From: JBALVT01 sp965262875
Lineage (GTDB): Bacteria; Pseudomonadota; Gammaproteobacteria; Pseudomonadales; Halieaceae
Reading direction: 5' to 3'
NCBI GenBank assembly: GCA_965262875.1
Contig: OZ253569.1
Coordinates: 5,394,001-5,458,000, forward strand
Length of the DNA stretch: 64,000 nt
Under the pieces are notes generated by a model. That model was not told the DNA's origin and ran no database searches. It was given only the letters and a program-made list of their open reading frames with translations. Positions 35,656-44,815 of the stretch are shown piece by piece; the stretch's first letter is position 1; the number at the start of each line of letters is the position of its first letter. The position numbers and the translations under genes were made by a program.

Positions 35656-37323
35656 TTACCAGCAATTGACCCCTTCGGCGGGCCGCAAGGGAATAGACAG
35701 GTCACGCTTGTGCCGCAGACCGTTCGCCGTCATAGCGGCAGATCGGGAACGAGTGCGTGCCCTAAATGCCTCCAAAATGGGAGCATGCTCGCGTACATTG
35801 ACCAAATTAACCCGCTCCGCAGGGTCACTGGCGAGATGAAACAACTGCTCAAAAGTCGGCTGCTGGCCAGAGAAATCGAGCTGTGCTTCAGTGTAGGGGC
35901 AACCGTCTGGTTCCAGGTAGCGGACATACTTCCATTCCTGCGTTCGCAGCGCCTCGATGAAGGGATTGCCTTCGGCAACCGTCAGGCTCTCAAGAAACAC
36001 GTCGTCACGCGGCGGATCTTCTGCGTTGAGGTCTGCGCCTTGCATTGACTCTGGTACCGTCACTCCCGCGTAGGCCAATATCGTGGCCGGCACATCGATG
36101 CTGAGCACCAACTCCTCCGTCACGCGTTCCGCTTCATCGCGCTTCCTCGGGTCAAAAATCACCAGCGGTATTTTCGCAACCAGGTCATACAGCAGTGCCT
36201 TGCCGCCCGTGCCGTACTCGCCATTGAGCAAGCCATGGTCACTGGAGAAAATGATGATCGTGTTTTCCGCAAGACCCAAACGTTCAAGCTGTGCGACAAG
36301 GTCACCCACAACACGGTCGATGCCGGTGATCGTCTGGTAGTAACGAATCAGATGTTCGGGCTCAAGGGCCGCATCGTAATTGTAGGCATACCATTTTTGA
36401 CGGGCGCTGTGATCGATGACACCCTCGGCAATAAACTCGTAGGGGTCACGGCCGGTATCCGGCGATATTTGAATGGCCCTGTCTCTATACAGGGAATCAT
36501 AGATCGTATGTCCGGCCAGGCGGGGATTGCCGCTGGCGGGATAAGCCATCACGCGGCAGGCATAATTGTCACAGTCCGGATCAGCGCCGTCCGTATACAT
36601 AGAAGATACAACGGAGTTATGTGGCGCGGAAAAGCTGACCGATAGGTTGAATGGTTCGTTCGCCGGGCGCTTGCTCAGGAAGTCCTGGATATACTCGCCC
36701 ATGATCTCTGTCGTGATCTCATGCTTCGCACCCTGATAAATGGCCGTCGCGGGATTGTCTGGCAGGTCCTTCGGGAAGAACGGCAGCCATCCATCATGGG
36801 CACGCCAGTAATCGAACTTGGACGCAACGCGCTCCGCCAGCTCGTAGTACTCAACCCCAAACTTGCCGATAAATCCCGTGAAATAGCCCGCCTCCCTCAG
36901 CAATGCGGGGTATGTTTGCTGCCACTGCCTCTCCGACACCTGGTAGGGCGAGTTAAAACCCAGGCCGCTGGTGCGCTCATACTGCCCGGATAGAAACGCG
37001 AAACGGCTGGGTGCGCAAATGGGCTGAACCGTGAAGGCATTGGTATAGCGCACACCGTTCCTCGCCAGCTGATCAATATTGGGTGTTTGCACATCCTGGT
37101 GGCCAGCGATCGACAGGGTATCTGCGCGCTGATCATCGGTGAGCAGGAAAATAATATTCGGTGGCTGTGTAGTTACCACTCCGGATGGAGGGCTTGCGGT
37201 GACAGGCTCCATGAGTGAGTTCTGCTGGCAGGCAACAAGGCACATTATAGCCACGAGCGCGGCGAAGCCTGCACAGGTAGACAAGCCCGGAAAGCGTGGC
37301 TCGAAAGAATTAAGAATATTCAC
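35656..37323 (-). CDS. Sulfatase-family lipoprotein
   Basis: 555-residue member of the alkaline phosphatase superfamily, sulfatase branch. A lipobox LVAC near residue 32 predicts an outer- or periplasm-facing lipoprotein. The catalytic core is NIIFLLTDDQRADTL and PICAPSRFAFLSGQY, whose CxPSR is the formylglycine-maturation motif, and later IIIFSSDHGLLNGEYG. It should hydrolyse a sulfate ester, though some relatives cleave phosphodiesters or phosphonates. It lies 46 bases upstream of the nucleoside hydrolase gene in the same operon, so its substrate may be nucleotide-related. No maturase gene is visible here. Confidence 0.88.
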   Translation of the reverse strand: MNILNSFEPRFPGLSTCAGFAALVAIMCLVACQQNSLMEPVTASPPSGVVTTQPPNIIFLLTDDQRADTLSIAGHQDVQTPNIDQLARNGVRYTNAFTVQPICAPSRFAFLSGQYERTSGLGFNSPYQVSERQWQQTYPALLREAGYFTGFIGKFGVEYYELAERVASKFDYWRAHDGWLPFFPKDLPDNPATAIYQGAKHEITTEIMGEYIQDFLSKRPANEPFNLSVSFSAPHNSVVSSMYTDGADPDCDNYACRVMAYPASGNPRLAGHTIYDSLYRDRAIQISPDTGRDPYEFIAEGVIDHSARQKWYAYNYDAALEPEHLIRYYQTITGIDRVVGDLVAQLERLGLAENTIIIFSSDHGLLNGEYGTGGKALLYDLVAKIPLVIFDPRKRDEAERVTEELVLSIDVPATILAYAGVTVPESMQGADLNAEDPPRDDVFLESLTVAEGNPFIEALRTQEWKYVRYLEPDGCPYTEAQLDFSGQQPTFEQLFHLASDPAERVNLVNVREHAPILEAFRARTRSRSAAMTANGLRHKRDLSIPLRPAEGVNCW

Positions 37324-37348
37324 GCGCTATAGGGTGCTCCGAAAATGC

Positions 37349-37373
37349 AAAGGCCCACATGAAGTGGGCCTTT
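37349..37373. terminator. Hairpin terminator between receptor and sulfatase genes
   Basis: aaaggcccac, loop atgaa, gtgggccttt: a perfect 10-bp stem located 21 bases after the TonB-receptor stop. The A and T ends of the stem allow it to work in either direction, though the free T tract is short. It would partly separate receptor transcription from the sulfatase operon. Confidence 0.75.
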
Positions 37374-37394
37374 GTGTAGTTTGTGGCTAGCAGA

Positions 37395-39647
37395 CTAGAA
37401 GCTCCAGGAAGCCTCAACACCATAGGTACGAGGTTCGTTGGTATAAGCCAGCAGGTTGGCGAAATCGATACCGCCAATGATATTTTCCTCGTCGGTGATG
37501 TTCCGCGCGAAAAATCCTAGCTGGTAGTTCTTATCAAGGTTGCGATAGCCGAACTTGAGGCCGCCTTCGAACTGCGTGTCCGTCGTGTATTCAACGCTCT
37601 CGTAGAGGAAGTCATTGGTTTCGCCACGGAATTTCCAGTCTGAGTAGGCATAAATCTCGGCGCTACCACCTCGCAGCGGATAGCTATAGTCAATCTCTAC
37701 GTTAGCCGTCCATTCCGGTGCGTGCTGGAACGGGTTGCCATCGATCAGCGCCAGGCCCTCGGCGTTCAGCGGATCGGTGACCGTACTAAGGGCACCACCC
37801 GGGACAGCCAGTGTTGAGTCGTTGATCTCCGTTTTGGCATATCCAAAACCACCGGACAGGGTAAGGTTATCAAGCACAATGTATTCGATCTCGAACTCGA
37901 CGCCATAGCCCGTGCCCTCATCGCCATTCAACAAAGTGGTTGAATTGCTGGCGCCACCAACGGCTGTCAGCTGGATATCATCAATCACATAGTAGAAGGC
38001 AGCTGCGTTGTACCTCAATCTGTCGTACTGCGCTTTGTAGCCTATTTCATAGGACTGTATGGTTTCTGAATCAGCAGTAGTCACGGTAGGGTCGTCTTCG
38101 AGACGATCCTGAATGGTCGGTGCCCTGAAGCCCGAAGCGATGCGACCGTATAGCTGGCCCTCTTCGGTTGCCGCATAGGAGAAAGACAGATCCCAGCTGA
38201 TGTTGTCGTCCTCCAGGTTGATTTCCGGCAAGATTTCGGAGGGAACGCCGTTCGCATAACGAACATTGACTGCGTCTTTTTCGTCGTCTGTGTAACGTAC
38301 GCCGGCAGTCACTGTCAGCCGTTCATTGATGTCATAGCTACCCTGTCCGAAGAAGGCAATCGTCGTGTTCTCGATTTCTGCGGTGGAGCCAATCAGGAAT
38401 GCCGGGGCACCAAAATTCTGGCTTTGCGAATTGCCGGAAAAATCATCCTCGAAGTAGAAAACACCAACCTGATAGTTGATGGGTCCATCGAGATTACTTG
38501 CCAGCCGTATTTCTTGGGTGAACTGCTCGAGCTCCTGGTCCCCGCCAGTGTCAATATTGCCGGCAAACGGCGAAGCAAACGGGTTAAACGGAAAACTGGG
38601 CGGGCCTGCCGGGCCAGCACAGAACGGGAGCGCGCAACCGAATCCGCCGTCAATATCGCCACGACCGAATCGGTCAGTAACGTCCTGGAAGGAGGTAATT
38701 GACGTGAGGGTATAGTCACCGATATCCCAGTCGACTTTGAGTGTGGTGCCATTGGACTTCATACCACCCTCATTGCCGTCACCGCCGTCCCAGGACACGG
38801 AATCGCGATCGTAATTACTATTGAGACTATTGCTGCCCACACTCAGAATATTGGCGCGAAACAAGCTGGTGGTGCTTTCTGAATCCTGGCGCTGATGCAT
38901 CAGCCAGACCGTCAGATCTTCACTGGGAGTCCACTGTAACTGGAAGCGCAATGCCGCAATATCGTAGCCGCCCAGTGCATCGTTCTCACCCGTGAAGTCG
39001 TTATCGACCCAGTCGGAACGGTTCTGCGATACCGCTGACACACGGCCTGTCAGGGTATCTTCAATGATCGTGCCACCGATTGCCCCTTCGAGGTTGTAGA
39101 TGCCGTAGTTTCCGGCCGAGGCATTGATATAGCCTTCGGTCTCTTCCGTGGGGCGCCTTGAATCTATCTTGACAATGCCGGCCGTGGTGTTGCGCCCAAA
39201 TAGCGTGCCTTGGGGTCCACGAATAACCTCGACGTTTGCCATGTCAAACAGCGGGAACGCCTTGAGGACTGACTTCTCCATTGGAACGTCGTCCATAACC
39301 AAAGAAACGGGCTGCGATGCAGCGGCCGTGAAGTCCGCATTCCCCAAACCGCGCAGGTAGAAACGCGGTGCCAAACGACCGTTTGACGACTCGATGTACA
39401 AGCCAGGTGCAGCGCTAGACAGTGCCAGTATGTCATCACCGCTGGCGAATCTCGCAGCCAGCCGGTCGCCGCTCATACTGGTGATAGAAATCGGGACCTC
39501 CTGGATGTTTTCATCCCGGCGCTGGGCAGTAACCACAATCTCTTCCAGCACCTTTCCCTGGGCGTGCAGGGCTGGGCTTTCAAGCACACAGGCGGCTGCG
39601 GCGAGGCCAATAATCATCGATGTTTGTTGCGACGGTTTCTTTAGCAT
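37395..39647 (-). CDS. TonB-dependent outer-membrane receptor
   Basis: 750-residue TonB-dependent receptor with a signal peptide ending near SPALHAQG. Then come a TonB-box-like EEIVVTAQRR, the plug domain (VEVIRGPQGTLFGRNTTAGI) and a beta-barrel ending in ASWSF with a terminal aromatic residue. The plug begins with the RRDENIQEVPISIT pattern of the FecA/sphingomonad-type receptors. It is paralogous to the receptor at 51491. Start ATG 39647 follows AAGGAA. Being upstream of a nucleoside operon it may import nucleotides or oligonucleotides, which is inference. Confidence 0.92.
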   Translation of the reverse strand: MLKKPSQQTSMIIGLAAAACVLESPALHAQGKVLEEIVVTAQRRDENIQEVPISITSMSGDRLAARFASGDDILALSSAAPGLYIESSNGRLAPRFYLRGLGNADFTAAASQPVSLVMDDVPMEKSVLKAFPLFDMANVEVIRGPQGTLFGRNTTAGIVKIDSRRPTEETEGYINASAGNYGIYNLEGAIGGTIIEDTLTGRVSAVSQNRSDWVDNDFTGENDALGGYDIAALRFQLQWTPSEDLTVWLMHQRQDSESTTSLFRANILSVGSNSLNSNYDRDSVSWDGGDGNEGGMKSNGTTLKVDWDIGDYTLTSITSFQDVTDRFGRGDIDGGFGCALPFCAGPAGPPSFPFNPFASPFAGNIDTGGDQELEQFTQEIRLASNLDGPINYQVGVFYFEDDFSGNSQSQNFGAPAFLIGSTAEIENTTIAFFGQGSYDINERLTVTAGVRYTDDEKDAVNVRYANGVPSEILPEINLEDDNISWDLSFSYAATEEGQLYGRIASGFRAPTIQDRLEDDPTVTTADSETIQSYEIGYKAQYDRLRYNAAAFYYVIDDIQLTAVGGASNSTTLLNGDEGTGYGVEFEIEYIVLDNLTLSGGFGYAKTEINDSTLAVPGGALSTVTDPLNAEGLALIDGNPFQHAPEWTANVEIDYSYPLRGGSAEIYAYSDWKFRGETNDFLYESVEYTTDTQFEGGLKFGYRNLDKNYQLGFFARNITDEENIIGGIDFANLLAYTNEPRTYGVEASWSF

Positions 39648-39753
39648 ATCTATTCCTTGCTTTAAGAGTTGCGGAGCTGACAGTATAGACAGGATTTGCA
39701 AACACAACAACACTATTATTACTACTGCCAGCTTGCCCGAGAGGTGATTCTGA

Positions 39754-39773
39754 GGAAAACCCTTAGGTTTTCC
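39754..39773. promoter_or_regulatory. Perfect 8-4-8 inverted repeat upstream of TonB receptor
   Basis: ggaaaacc, spacer ctta, ggttttcc. It lies about 107 bases upstream of the receptor start and 41 bases beyond the stop of the cAMP phosphodiesterase gene. No T run follows on the minus strand, so an operator is as likely as a transcript-end structure. Confidence 0.4.
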
Positions 39774-39813
39774 AAGTTTGCTCGGCTTTACTCCTTACTG
39801 GGTTGGCATCTGG

Positions 39814-40863
39814 TTACAAATGCAAGCGCTGGCCTTGGGTGACCAGTACAAATTTAAACCCCAGTGAGTTGGCTTGGTCGAGTTGTTGTCTAATTTGTTC
39901 TTTGGGATCGGGGCCGTTTTTCATGGTGTATTTGATATGGCTAATAATCACTTGCAGGTCTTTTATCTTTGATTTGTCTTCGATCAATGTATGGAACTGT
40001 GTGAGCTCTTGAATTAACCATTTTGGGGTGAGGTGGCCGAATAACAGGCTGTCGGGTCGTTGATTGGCAAAGGAGACTTCTATGACTAAGGCCCGCAAGT
40101 GTTTCTCTTTGAGTTGCTCTGCCAAGTATTGCCACAGTGCCTTGAGTTTGCCTTGTTTTTCGACGTGGTCGGGCCCGGTGTCACCTAAATACACCAACAC
40201 ATCCTGGTCTTTTTCTATCACAAATGCAGTGGACTCTAAGGGGTGGCTTAGGCTAAAGGCGGTGACTTTTAATGACGTGTCGGCAATTGACTGGCTTTGT
40301 TGGGGTATTAAATCCACTAATTGATACTGGTTAAGGCGCGGGGGTAACCCCTTATTGGTAAAGTTGGCCCAAGCCTGCCAGTTAAAATAGCTATCTAGCA
40401 AGGTTTGGTTCACTGATGGCAGGGCATATATGGGTTTGGCACTGTCTTCTGGGGATGAAATCAGTAGACCTGCTACATGGTCAAGGTGCCCGTGGCTTAT
40501 CAAGTAGCCTTTCACATGGTGACGTAAAATAGTGCCTGTGGTGTTCCATTGAGGGTCTTGAACAAGAGTTAGGTCAGAGAAGGCATTTTTTTGATGGGCA
40601 ATGGTTATGCCATTTACTAATGTGCCCGCATCTAAGCTGATATAAGTTTGCTCACCTAATGCCCGCAATAAAAAAGCGCTGAGGTTACCGTCTTGAATAC
40701 CCCCCTTGTCGCCCAGTACCACCAGCTCAAAAGCCGGTTTGTGTTGGTCTACTTTGCTGGTTGCCGTATGAGCCTGTAACTGCCCACTGAACACAATAAA
40801 GAGGCAAGTTAAGCCCATGACTTGTATGGCGGACATTACCCCAGTCAGCTTATTTTTCTGCAA
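39814..40863 (-). CDS. cpdP: Exported class II 3',5'-cyclic-nucleotide phosphodiesterase
   Basis: 349-residue class II cAMP phosphodiesterase (PF02112), an MBL-fold enzyme. A signal peptide is visible (GLTCLFIVFSGQLQA). The metal site is GYLISHGHLDHVAGLL with VLVYLGDTGPDHVE, and the family pattern LDAGTLVNGI is near residue 80. It would cut cAMP or cGMP to 5'-NMP in the periplasm. The gene is visibly A+T-richer than its neighbours and has different codon preferences, which suggests acquisition. Context of exported adenosine deaminase and nucleoside hydrolase suggests extracellular cAMP is used as a nutrient. Confidence 0.88.
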   Translation of the reverse strand: MQKNKLTGVMSAIQVMGLTCLFIVFSGQLQAHTATSKVDQHKPAFELVVLGDKGGIQDGNLSAFLLRALGEQTYISLDAGTLVNGITIAHQKNAFSDLTLVQDPQWNTTGTILRHHVKGYLISHGHLDHVAGLLISSPEDSAKPIYALPSVNQTLLDSYFNWQAWANFTNKGLPPRLNQYQLVDLIPQQSQSIADTSLKVTAFSLSHPLESTAFVIEKDQDVLVYLGDTGPDHVEKQGKLKALWQYLAEQLKEKHLRALVIEVSFANQRPDSLLFGHLTPKWLIQELTQFHTLIEDKSKIKDLQVIISHIKYTMKNGPDPKEQIRQQLDQANSLGFKFVLVTQGQRLHL

Positions 40864-41305
40864 GTAACCTACCTTCTGGCGCCATACTGTGTTTATAAAA
40901 ATGGAATCCTTGGCTATAATTATTTTGTGACTCTTTGATGTTAGCTATGAGGATTAAGAGTGCGTAATCACTGCCTAAAGTGTTGTGGTACTGGAAATCG
41001 AAGTATAGTGTGGTTACAATTTACGATCCAGTGCATTTCGGTGTCGAATCGCAGAACCATAGTTATGAAGCCCAGAAGGGAAATATTTTTCCCTTTTTAA
41101 ACAATGCTTTATAGCATTTTGTTGACAGTATCTCTGGGATGAGAAGCCCAAGAGAATATCGGGCCACACTAATCTAGAAACTACCTTAACTTCGTTCGAG
41201 TAACGCGGCTCCACCAACAGTTACAACGACTGCTTCCAACCGATTGACAGTCCAAATTGATCAACCTATTCTCAATCGGTTACATCCTAAAAAAGGCCAA
41301 ATGGC
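40864..41305. other. Divergent spacer between cpdP and deoC
   Basis: No supported gene. A 67-codon minus-strand frame at 41014-41217 lacks similarity and a ribosome site. The right end holds the presumed deoC promoter with a long inverted repeat at 41238-41281. An A/T-rich hairpin followed by T bases is at 41076-41103: aagggaaa, loop tatt, tttccctt. It looks like a plus-strand terminator, but no plus-strand gene precedes it. Confidence 0.4.
41238..41281. promoter_or_regulatory. Perfect 10-bp inverted repeat, 24-base spacer, upstream of deoC
   Basis: AACCGATTGA at 41238-41247 and TCAATCGGTT at 41272-41281. The right arm ends 24 bases before the deoC start codon. Arms this far apart resemble paired operator half-sites or a 5'-UTR stem. 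A nucleoside-responsive repressor is a natural guess, but none is encoded nearby. Confidence 0.4.
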
Positions 41306-42343
41306 ATGGACCCCAAATCAAAGACCGGTGTGGAATCCGCATCGGCAAAACTATCCACCACCGCCGAGCCTGCGAGCCTTATGCTAGTAGAGCCACGAGT
41401 GCGAAATAGCGGTATTGAGTTCCAAATGGAGCCGGTGGACAGCGTACGGGTTAATCTCAGTGCCGTTCAACGTCGGGTTGCTACGCTGGGCGGTAGAAGA
41501 ACGGTCAAAAAAGAGTGGCAGGCAGCTTGGCTCCTCAAGGCTATCTCCTGCATCGACCTCACATCCCTGGCAGGTGATGATACTCCGGGGCGTATCAAGC
41601 GATTGTGCGCGAAAGCGCGTCAGCCAGTACGCAAAAATATTCTCGACGCTCTGGATATAGGGCAATTGAAGTTGACCACCGGTGCCGTGTGCGTCTACCA
41701 CGAAATGATCGAGACAGCGGTTGAGTCTCTCCGGGGTACGGGCATACCCGTTGCGGCAGTGTCCACCGGGTTTCCGGCGGGACTATCCCCACTGGAGACC
41801 CGCCTGCGTGAAATTGAACTGTCCGTGGCGGCAGGTGCCGCAGAGATCGATATCGTCATTAGCCGACGCCATGTGTTAACCGGCCAGTGGCAAGCTTTAT
41901 ACGACGAGGTTAAAGCCTATAGAGAAGCTTGCGGTGATGCTCGCCTGAAAACCATTCTGGCAACTGGAGAGCTCGGTTCGATCGCCAACACAGGTCGCGC
42001 GTCAATGGTTTGTATGATGGCCGGTGCCGATTTCATAAAAACCTCTACGGGTATGGAAGCGGTGAATGCCACTTTGCCCGTGAGCCTGGTGATGGTGAGA
42101 ATGATCAGGGAGTATGGCGAACTTACCGGGCAGCGTGTGGGTTTCAAACCTGCCGGGGGAATTGGAAATTCCAAACTCGCCCTGACCTACCTCACTCTCA
42201 TTAAAGAGGAGTTGGGCGATGCATGGCTGGACCCCTACTACTTCCGTTTCGGTGCTTCGGGTTTGCTCAGTGATATAGAGCGTCAGCTTGAACACTATGT
42301 CACTGGCCATTACGCCGCCTCCAATCACCAACCGATGGCCTAG
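41306..42343 (+). CDS. deoC: Deoxyribose-phosphate aldolase
   Basis: 345-residue DERA, longer than E. coli DeoC and like the long eukaryote-type branch. It splits 2-deoxyribose 5-phosphate into acetaldehyde and glyceraldehyde 3-phosphate. Conserved parts are ISCIDLTSLAGDDT, VSTGFPAG, AAEIDIVISRR, ILATGEL, the Schiff-base Lys in ADFIKTSTGM and GFKPAGGIGNS. An extended N-terminus of about 60 residues precedes the barrel. It is followed after 8 bases by an aldehyde dehydrogenase gene that could remove the acetaldehyde. Confidence 0.93.
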   Translation: MDPKSKTGVESASAKLSTTAEPASLMLVEPRVRNSGIEFQMEPVDSVRVNLSAVQRRVATLGGRRTVKKEWQAAWLLKAISCIDLTSLAGDDTPGRIKRLCAKARQPVRKNILDALDIGQLKLTTGAVCVYHEMIETAVESLRGTGIPVAAVSTGFPAGLSPLETRLREIELSVAAGAAEIDIVISRRHVLTGQWQALYDEVKAYREACGDARLKTILATGELGSIANTGRASMVCMMAGADFIKTSTGMEAVNATLPVSLVMVRMIREYGELTGQRVGFKPAGGIGNSKLALTYLTLIKEELGDAWLDPYYFRFGASGLLSDIERQLEHYVTGHYAASNHQPMA

Positions 42344-42351
42344 GAACTTAA

Positions 42352-44775
42352 ATGACTAAAATTGAAGAGATTTTTGACTCCATGAGCTACGGTCCCGCGC
42401 TCGAGCAATCTGACTACGTGGAAAACTGGCTGCAGGAGCACAGCAAAGGGTTTAAATTGTTTATCGACGGGCGGTGGACGCCCGCCAGCGCTGATTCAGA
42501 TGCTATCGTCAGCCGCAATCCGGCGACAGGTGAAAAACTCGCCACCATCGCCTCAGCGGGAAAGGAAGACATCGATCGCGCTGTTGCCGCTGCTGCTGCC
42601 GCATTCCCCAAGTGGAGTAAAACTCCCGGGCATGAGCGCGCCAAATACCTTTACGCCATAGCCCGATCTGTGCAGAAAAATAGCCGTTTCCTGGCTGTAT
42701 TGGAGACTTTAGACAACGGCAAACCCATTCGTGAAACCCGCGATATTGACGTCCCTTTGGTAGCGCGACATTTTTATCATCACGCGGGTTGGGCACAGTT
42801 GATGGACAGCGAGTTACCCGGGCAACAAGCACTGGGGGTCGTCGGTCAAATCATTCCCTGGAATTTCCCACTGTTGATGATGTCCTGGAAAATTGCGCCC
42901 GCTATAGCCGCTGGCAACTGCGTGGTCATTAAGCCGGCTGAGTACACCAGCTTGAGCGCTCTTTACTTCGCTCAATTATGTGCTGAGATCAATCTTCCAC
43001 CCGGCGTCATTAATATTGTTACCGGCGCTGGCGCAACAGGTGAACACATAGTTAAACACCCCGGTATCAGTAAAATTGCGTTCACAGGGTCAACACCGGT
43101 CGGCAAGCGAATCCGACAAATCACAGCCGGATCAGGCAAAAAATTGACACTCGAACTGGGTGGAAAATCGCCGTTTATCGTGTTTGAAGACGCAGATATA
43201 GACAGCGCAGTTGAAGGACTTGTAGATGCCATATGGTTTAACCAGGGCCAGGTGTGCTGTGCCGGTTCACGTCTACTGGTTCACGAGGGAATCGCCGATA
43301 AGCTTATTACCAAGGTGAAAGCTCGCTTGGAAAACTTTCGGATTGGAAACCCACTGGATAAAACCGTTGATATGGGTGCCATTGTCGATCCCATCCAACG
43401 CGAGAGGGTTGAGGCCCTGGTTAGCGTAGGCGTCGCCGAGGGAGCCACCAAGTGGCAACCCTCGAGCGTAGAGTACCCACAGGAGGGCTGCTTCTACCCC
43501 CCTACTCTTCTCACCGATGTCGATACCAGCAACACCGTAGCGCGGGAAGAAATCTTTGGACCCGTGCTCACGGCGATGACATTTCGAACGCTCAACGAAG
43601 CGGTAGCGCTCGCCAACAATATTCGCTTCGGCTTAGCCGCTAGTATCTGGTCGGAGAATATCAACCGTGCACTGGAAGTATCCTCTCAGATTAAGGCGGG
43701 CGTTGTATGGGTAAACTGTACCAACCAGTTTGACGCTGCCTGCGGGTTTGGAGGCTACCGGGAGTCTGGGTTTGGTCGCGAGGGCGGTAAGGAAGGTATG
43801 TATGAATACCTTAAACAGGTTTCCCCGGAACCCAAGAACGCGGTCAATGTTATCGAGACACCCGCCGCCGTTGGCGATAGCTCGAGAAGTAGTTCAGCTA
43901 TCGGGATAGATCAGACCGCGAAGCACTACATAGGTGGCAAACAGGTTCGGGCCGACAATGGCCTGTCCATTGTGGTTGTCGATCATAAAGCTCATACCGT
44001 GGGTCGTGTGGCCGATGGTAGTCGCAAGGACATTCGCGATGCCGTGGAGGCCGCCGCAAAATCAGGCGCATGGTCCAGCGCTACTGCACATACCCGCGCG
44101 CAGATTCTTTTTTATCTTGCGGAGAATCTCGGTCGGCGGGAAAACGAATTCCAACAACAGCTTGTCTCGCTCACAGGTGCAACAAAGAAAGCAGCGAAAG
44201 CCGAGGTCAATGCAACCCTCAGTCGACTGTTCTCCTACGCTGCCTGGGCCGATAAGTTCGACGGCGCAGTTCATACGCCTCCGCAGCAGAATGTCGCACT
44301 GGCCGTCAATGAACCGATTGGCGTGGTCGGAATAGTCTGCCCGGATATCTTTCCGCTTCTGTCTTTCGTATCACTGGTTGCCCCCGCCATAGCCATGGGA
44401 AATAGAACGGTGGTTGTCCCCTCTCAACGCTATCCATTGCTCGCTACGGACTTTTATCAGCTGCTGGATACTTCAGATGTTCCCGGCGGTGTGGTGAACA
44501 TAGTCACAGGGCAAAGGGATTCACTAACCGAAGTCATGGCGGATCATCATCAGGTTGATGCGCTGTGGTATCACGGTACCGACAAGGGCAGCGAAATGGT
44601 TGAACAGGCCTCGGCCTGCAACGTCAAAAGAACCTGGGTGAACAATGGCAAGGCCACTGACTGGCTGTCGAACCAGCACGGGGAAGGCCGTCAGTTTCTA
44701 AGGCATTCCTGCCAGGTCAAGAATATCTGGCTCCCCTATGGAGATGAAAGTGCAGGCCCCAAAGCCGCTTATTAA
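42352..44775 (+). CDS. Two-domain aldehyde dehydrogenase of ALDH16 type
   Basis: 807-residue protein with two aldehyde dehydrogenase domains in tandem. The N-terminal domain (about 35-500) is complete: IIPWNFPLLMMSWKIAPA, FTGSTPVGKR, Glu268 in LELGGKSP and nucleophile Cys302 in QGQVCCAGSRL. The C-terminal domain (about 525-807) has GVVGIVCPDIFPLLSFVSLV but no matching Cys or Glu. It ends NIWLPYGD, as in ALDH16A1. The opening MSYGPAL pattern also fits that family. Bacterial ALDH16 keeps the Cys that mammals have lost. With deoC directly upstream, acetaldehyde or another deoxyribose-derived aldehyde is the likely substrate. Confidence 0.88.
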   Translation: MTKIEEIFDSMSYGPALEQSDYVENWLQEHSKGFKLFIDGRWTPASADSDAIVSRNPATGEKLATIASAGKEDIDRAVAAAAAAFPKWSKTPGHERAKYLYAIARSVQKNSRFLAVLETLDNGKPIRETRDIDVPLVARHFYHHAGWAQLMDSELPGQQALGVVGQIIPWNFPLLMMSWKIAPAIAAGNCVVIKPAEYTSLSALYFAQLCAEINLPPGVINIVTGAGATGEHIVKHPGISKIAFTGSTPVGKRIRQITAGSGKKLTLELGGKSPFIVFEDADIDSAVEGLVDAIWFNQGQVCCAGSRLLVHEGIADKLITKVKARLENFRIGNPLDKTVDMGAIVDPIQRERVEALVSVGVAEGATKWQPSSVEYPQEGCFYPPTLLTDVDTSNTVAREEIFGPVLTAMTFRTLNEAVALANNIRFGLAASIWSENINRALEVSSQIKAGVVWVNCTNQFDAACGFGGYRESGFGREGGKEGMYEYLKQVSPEPKNAVNVIETPAAVGDSSRSSSAIGIDQTAKHYIGGKQVRADNGLSIVVVDHKAHTVGRVADGSRKDIRDAVEAAAKSGAWSSATAHTRAQILFYLAENLGRRENEFQQQLVSLTGATKKAAKAEVNATLSRLFSYAAWADKFDGAVHTPPQQNVALAVNEPIGVVGIVCPDIFPLLSFVSLVAPAIAMGNRTVVVPSQRYPLLATDFYQLLDTSDVPGGVVNIVTGQRDSLTEVMADHHQVDALWYHGTDKGSEMVEQASACNVKRTWVNNGKATDWLSNQHGEGRQFLRHSCQVKNIWLPYGDESAGPKAAY

Positions 44776-44815
44776 ACGACAGAGTGCCAATTTACTGGGC
44801 TAATCCCGGGCGGCC

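Noticed and set aside
41014..41217. 67-codon minus-strand ORF in the cpdP-deoC spacer
   Set aside because: Low-complexity, no ribosome site, no similarity, and it overlaps an A/T hairpin.
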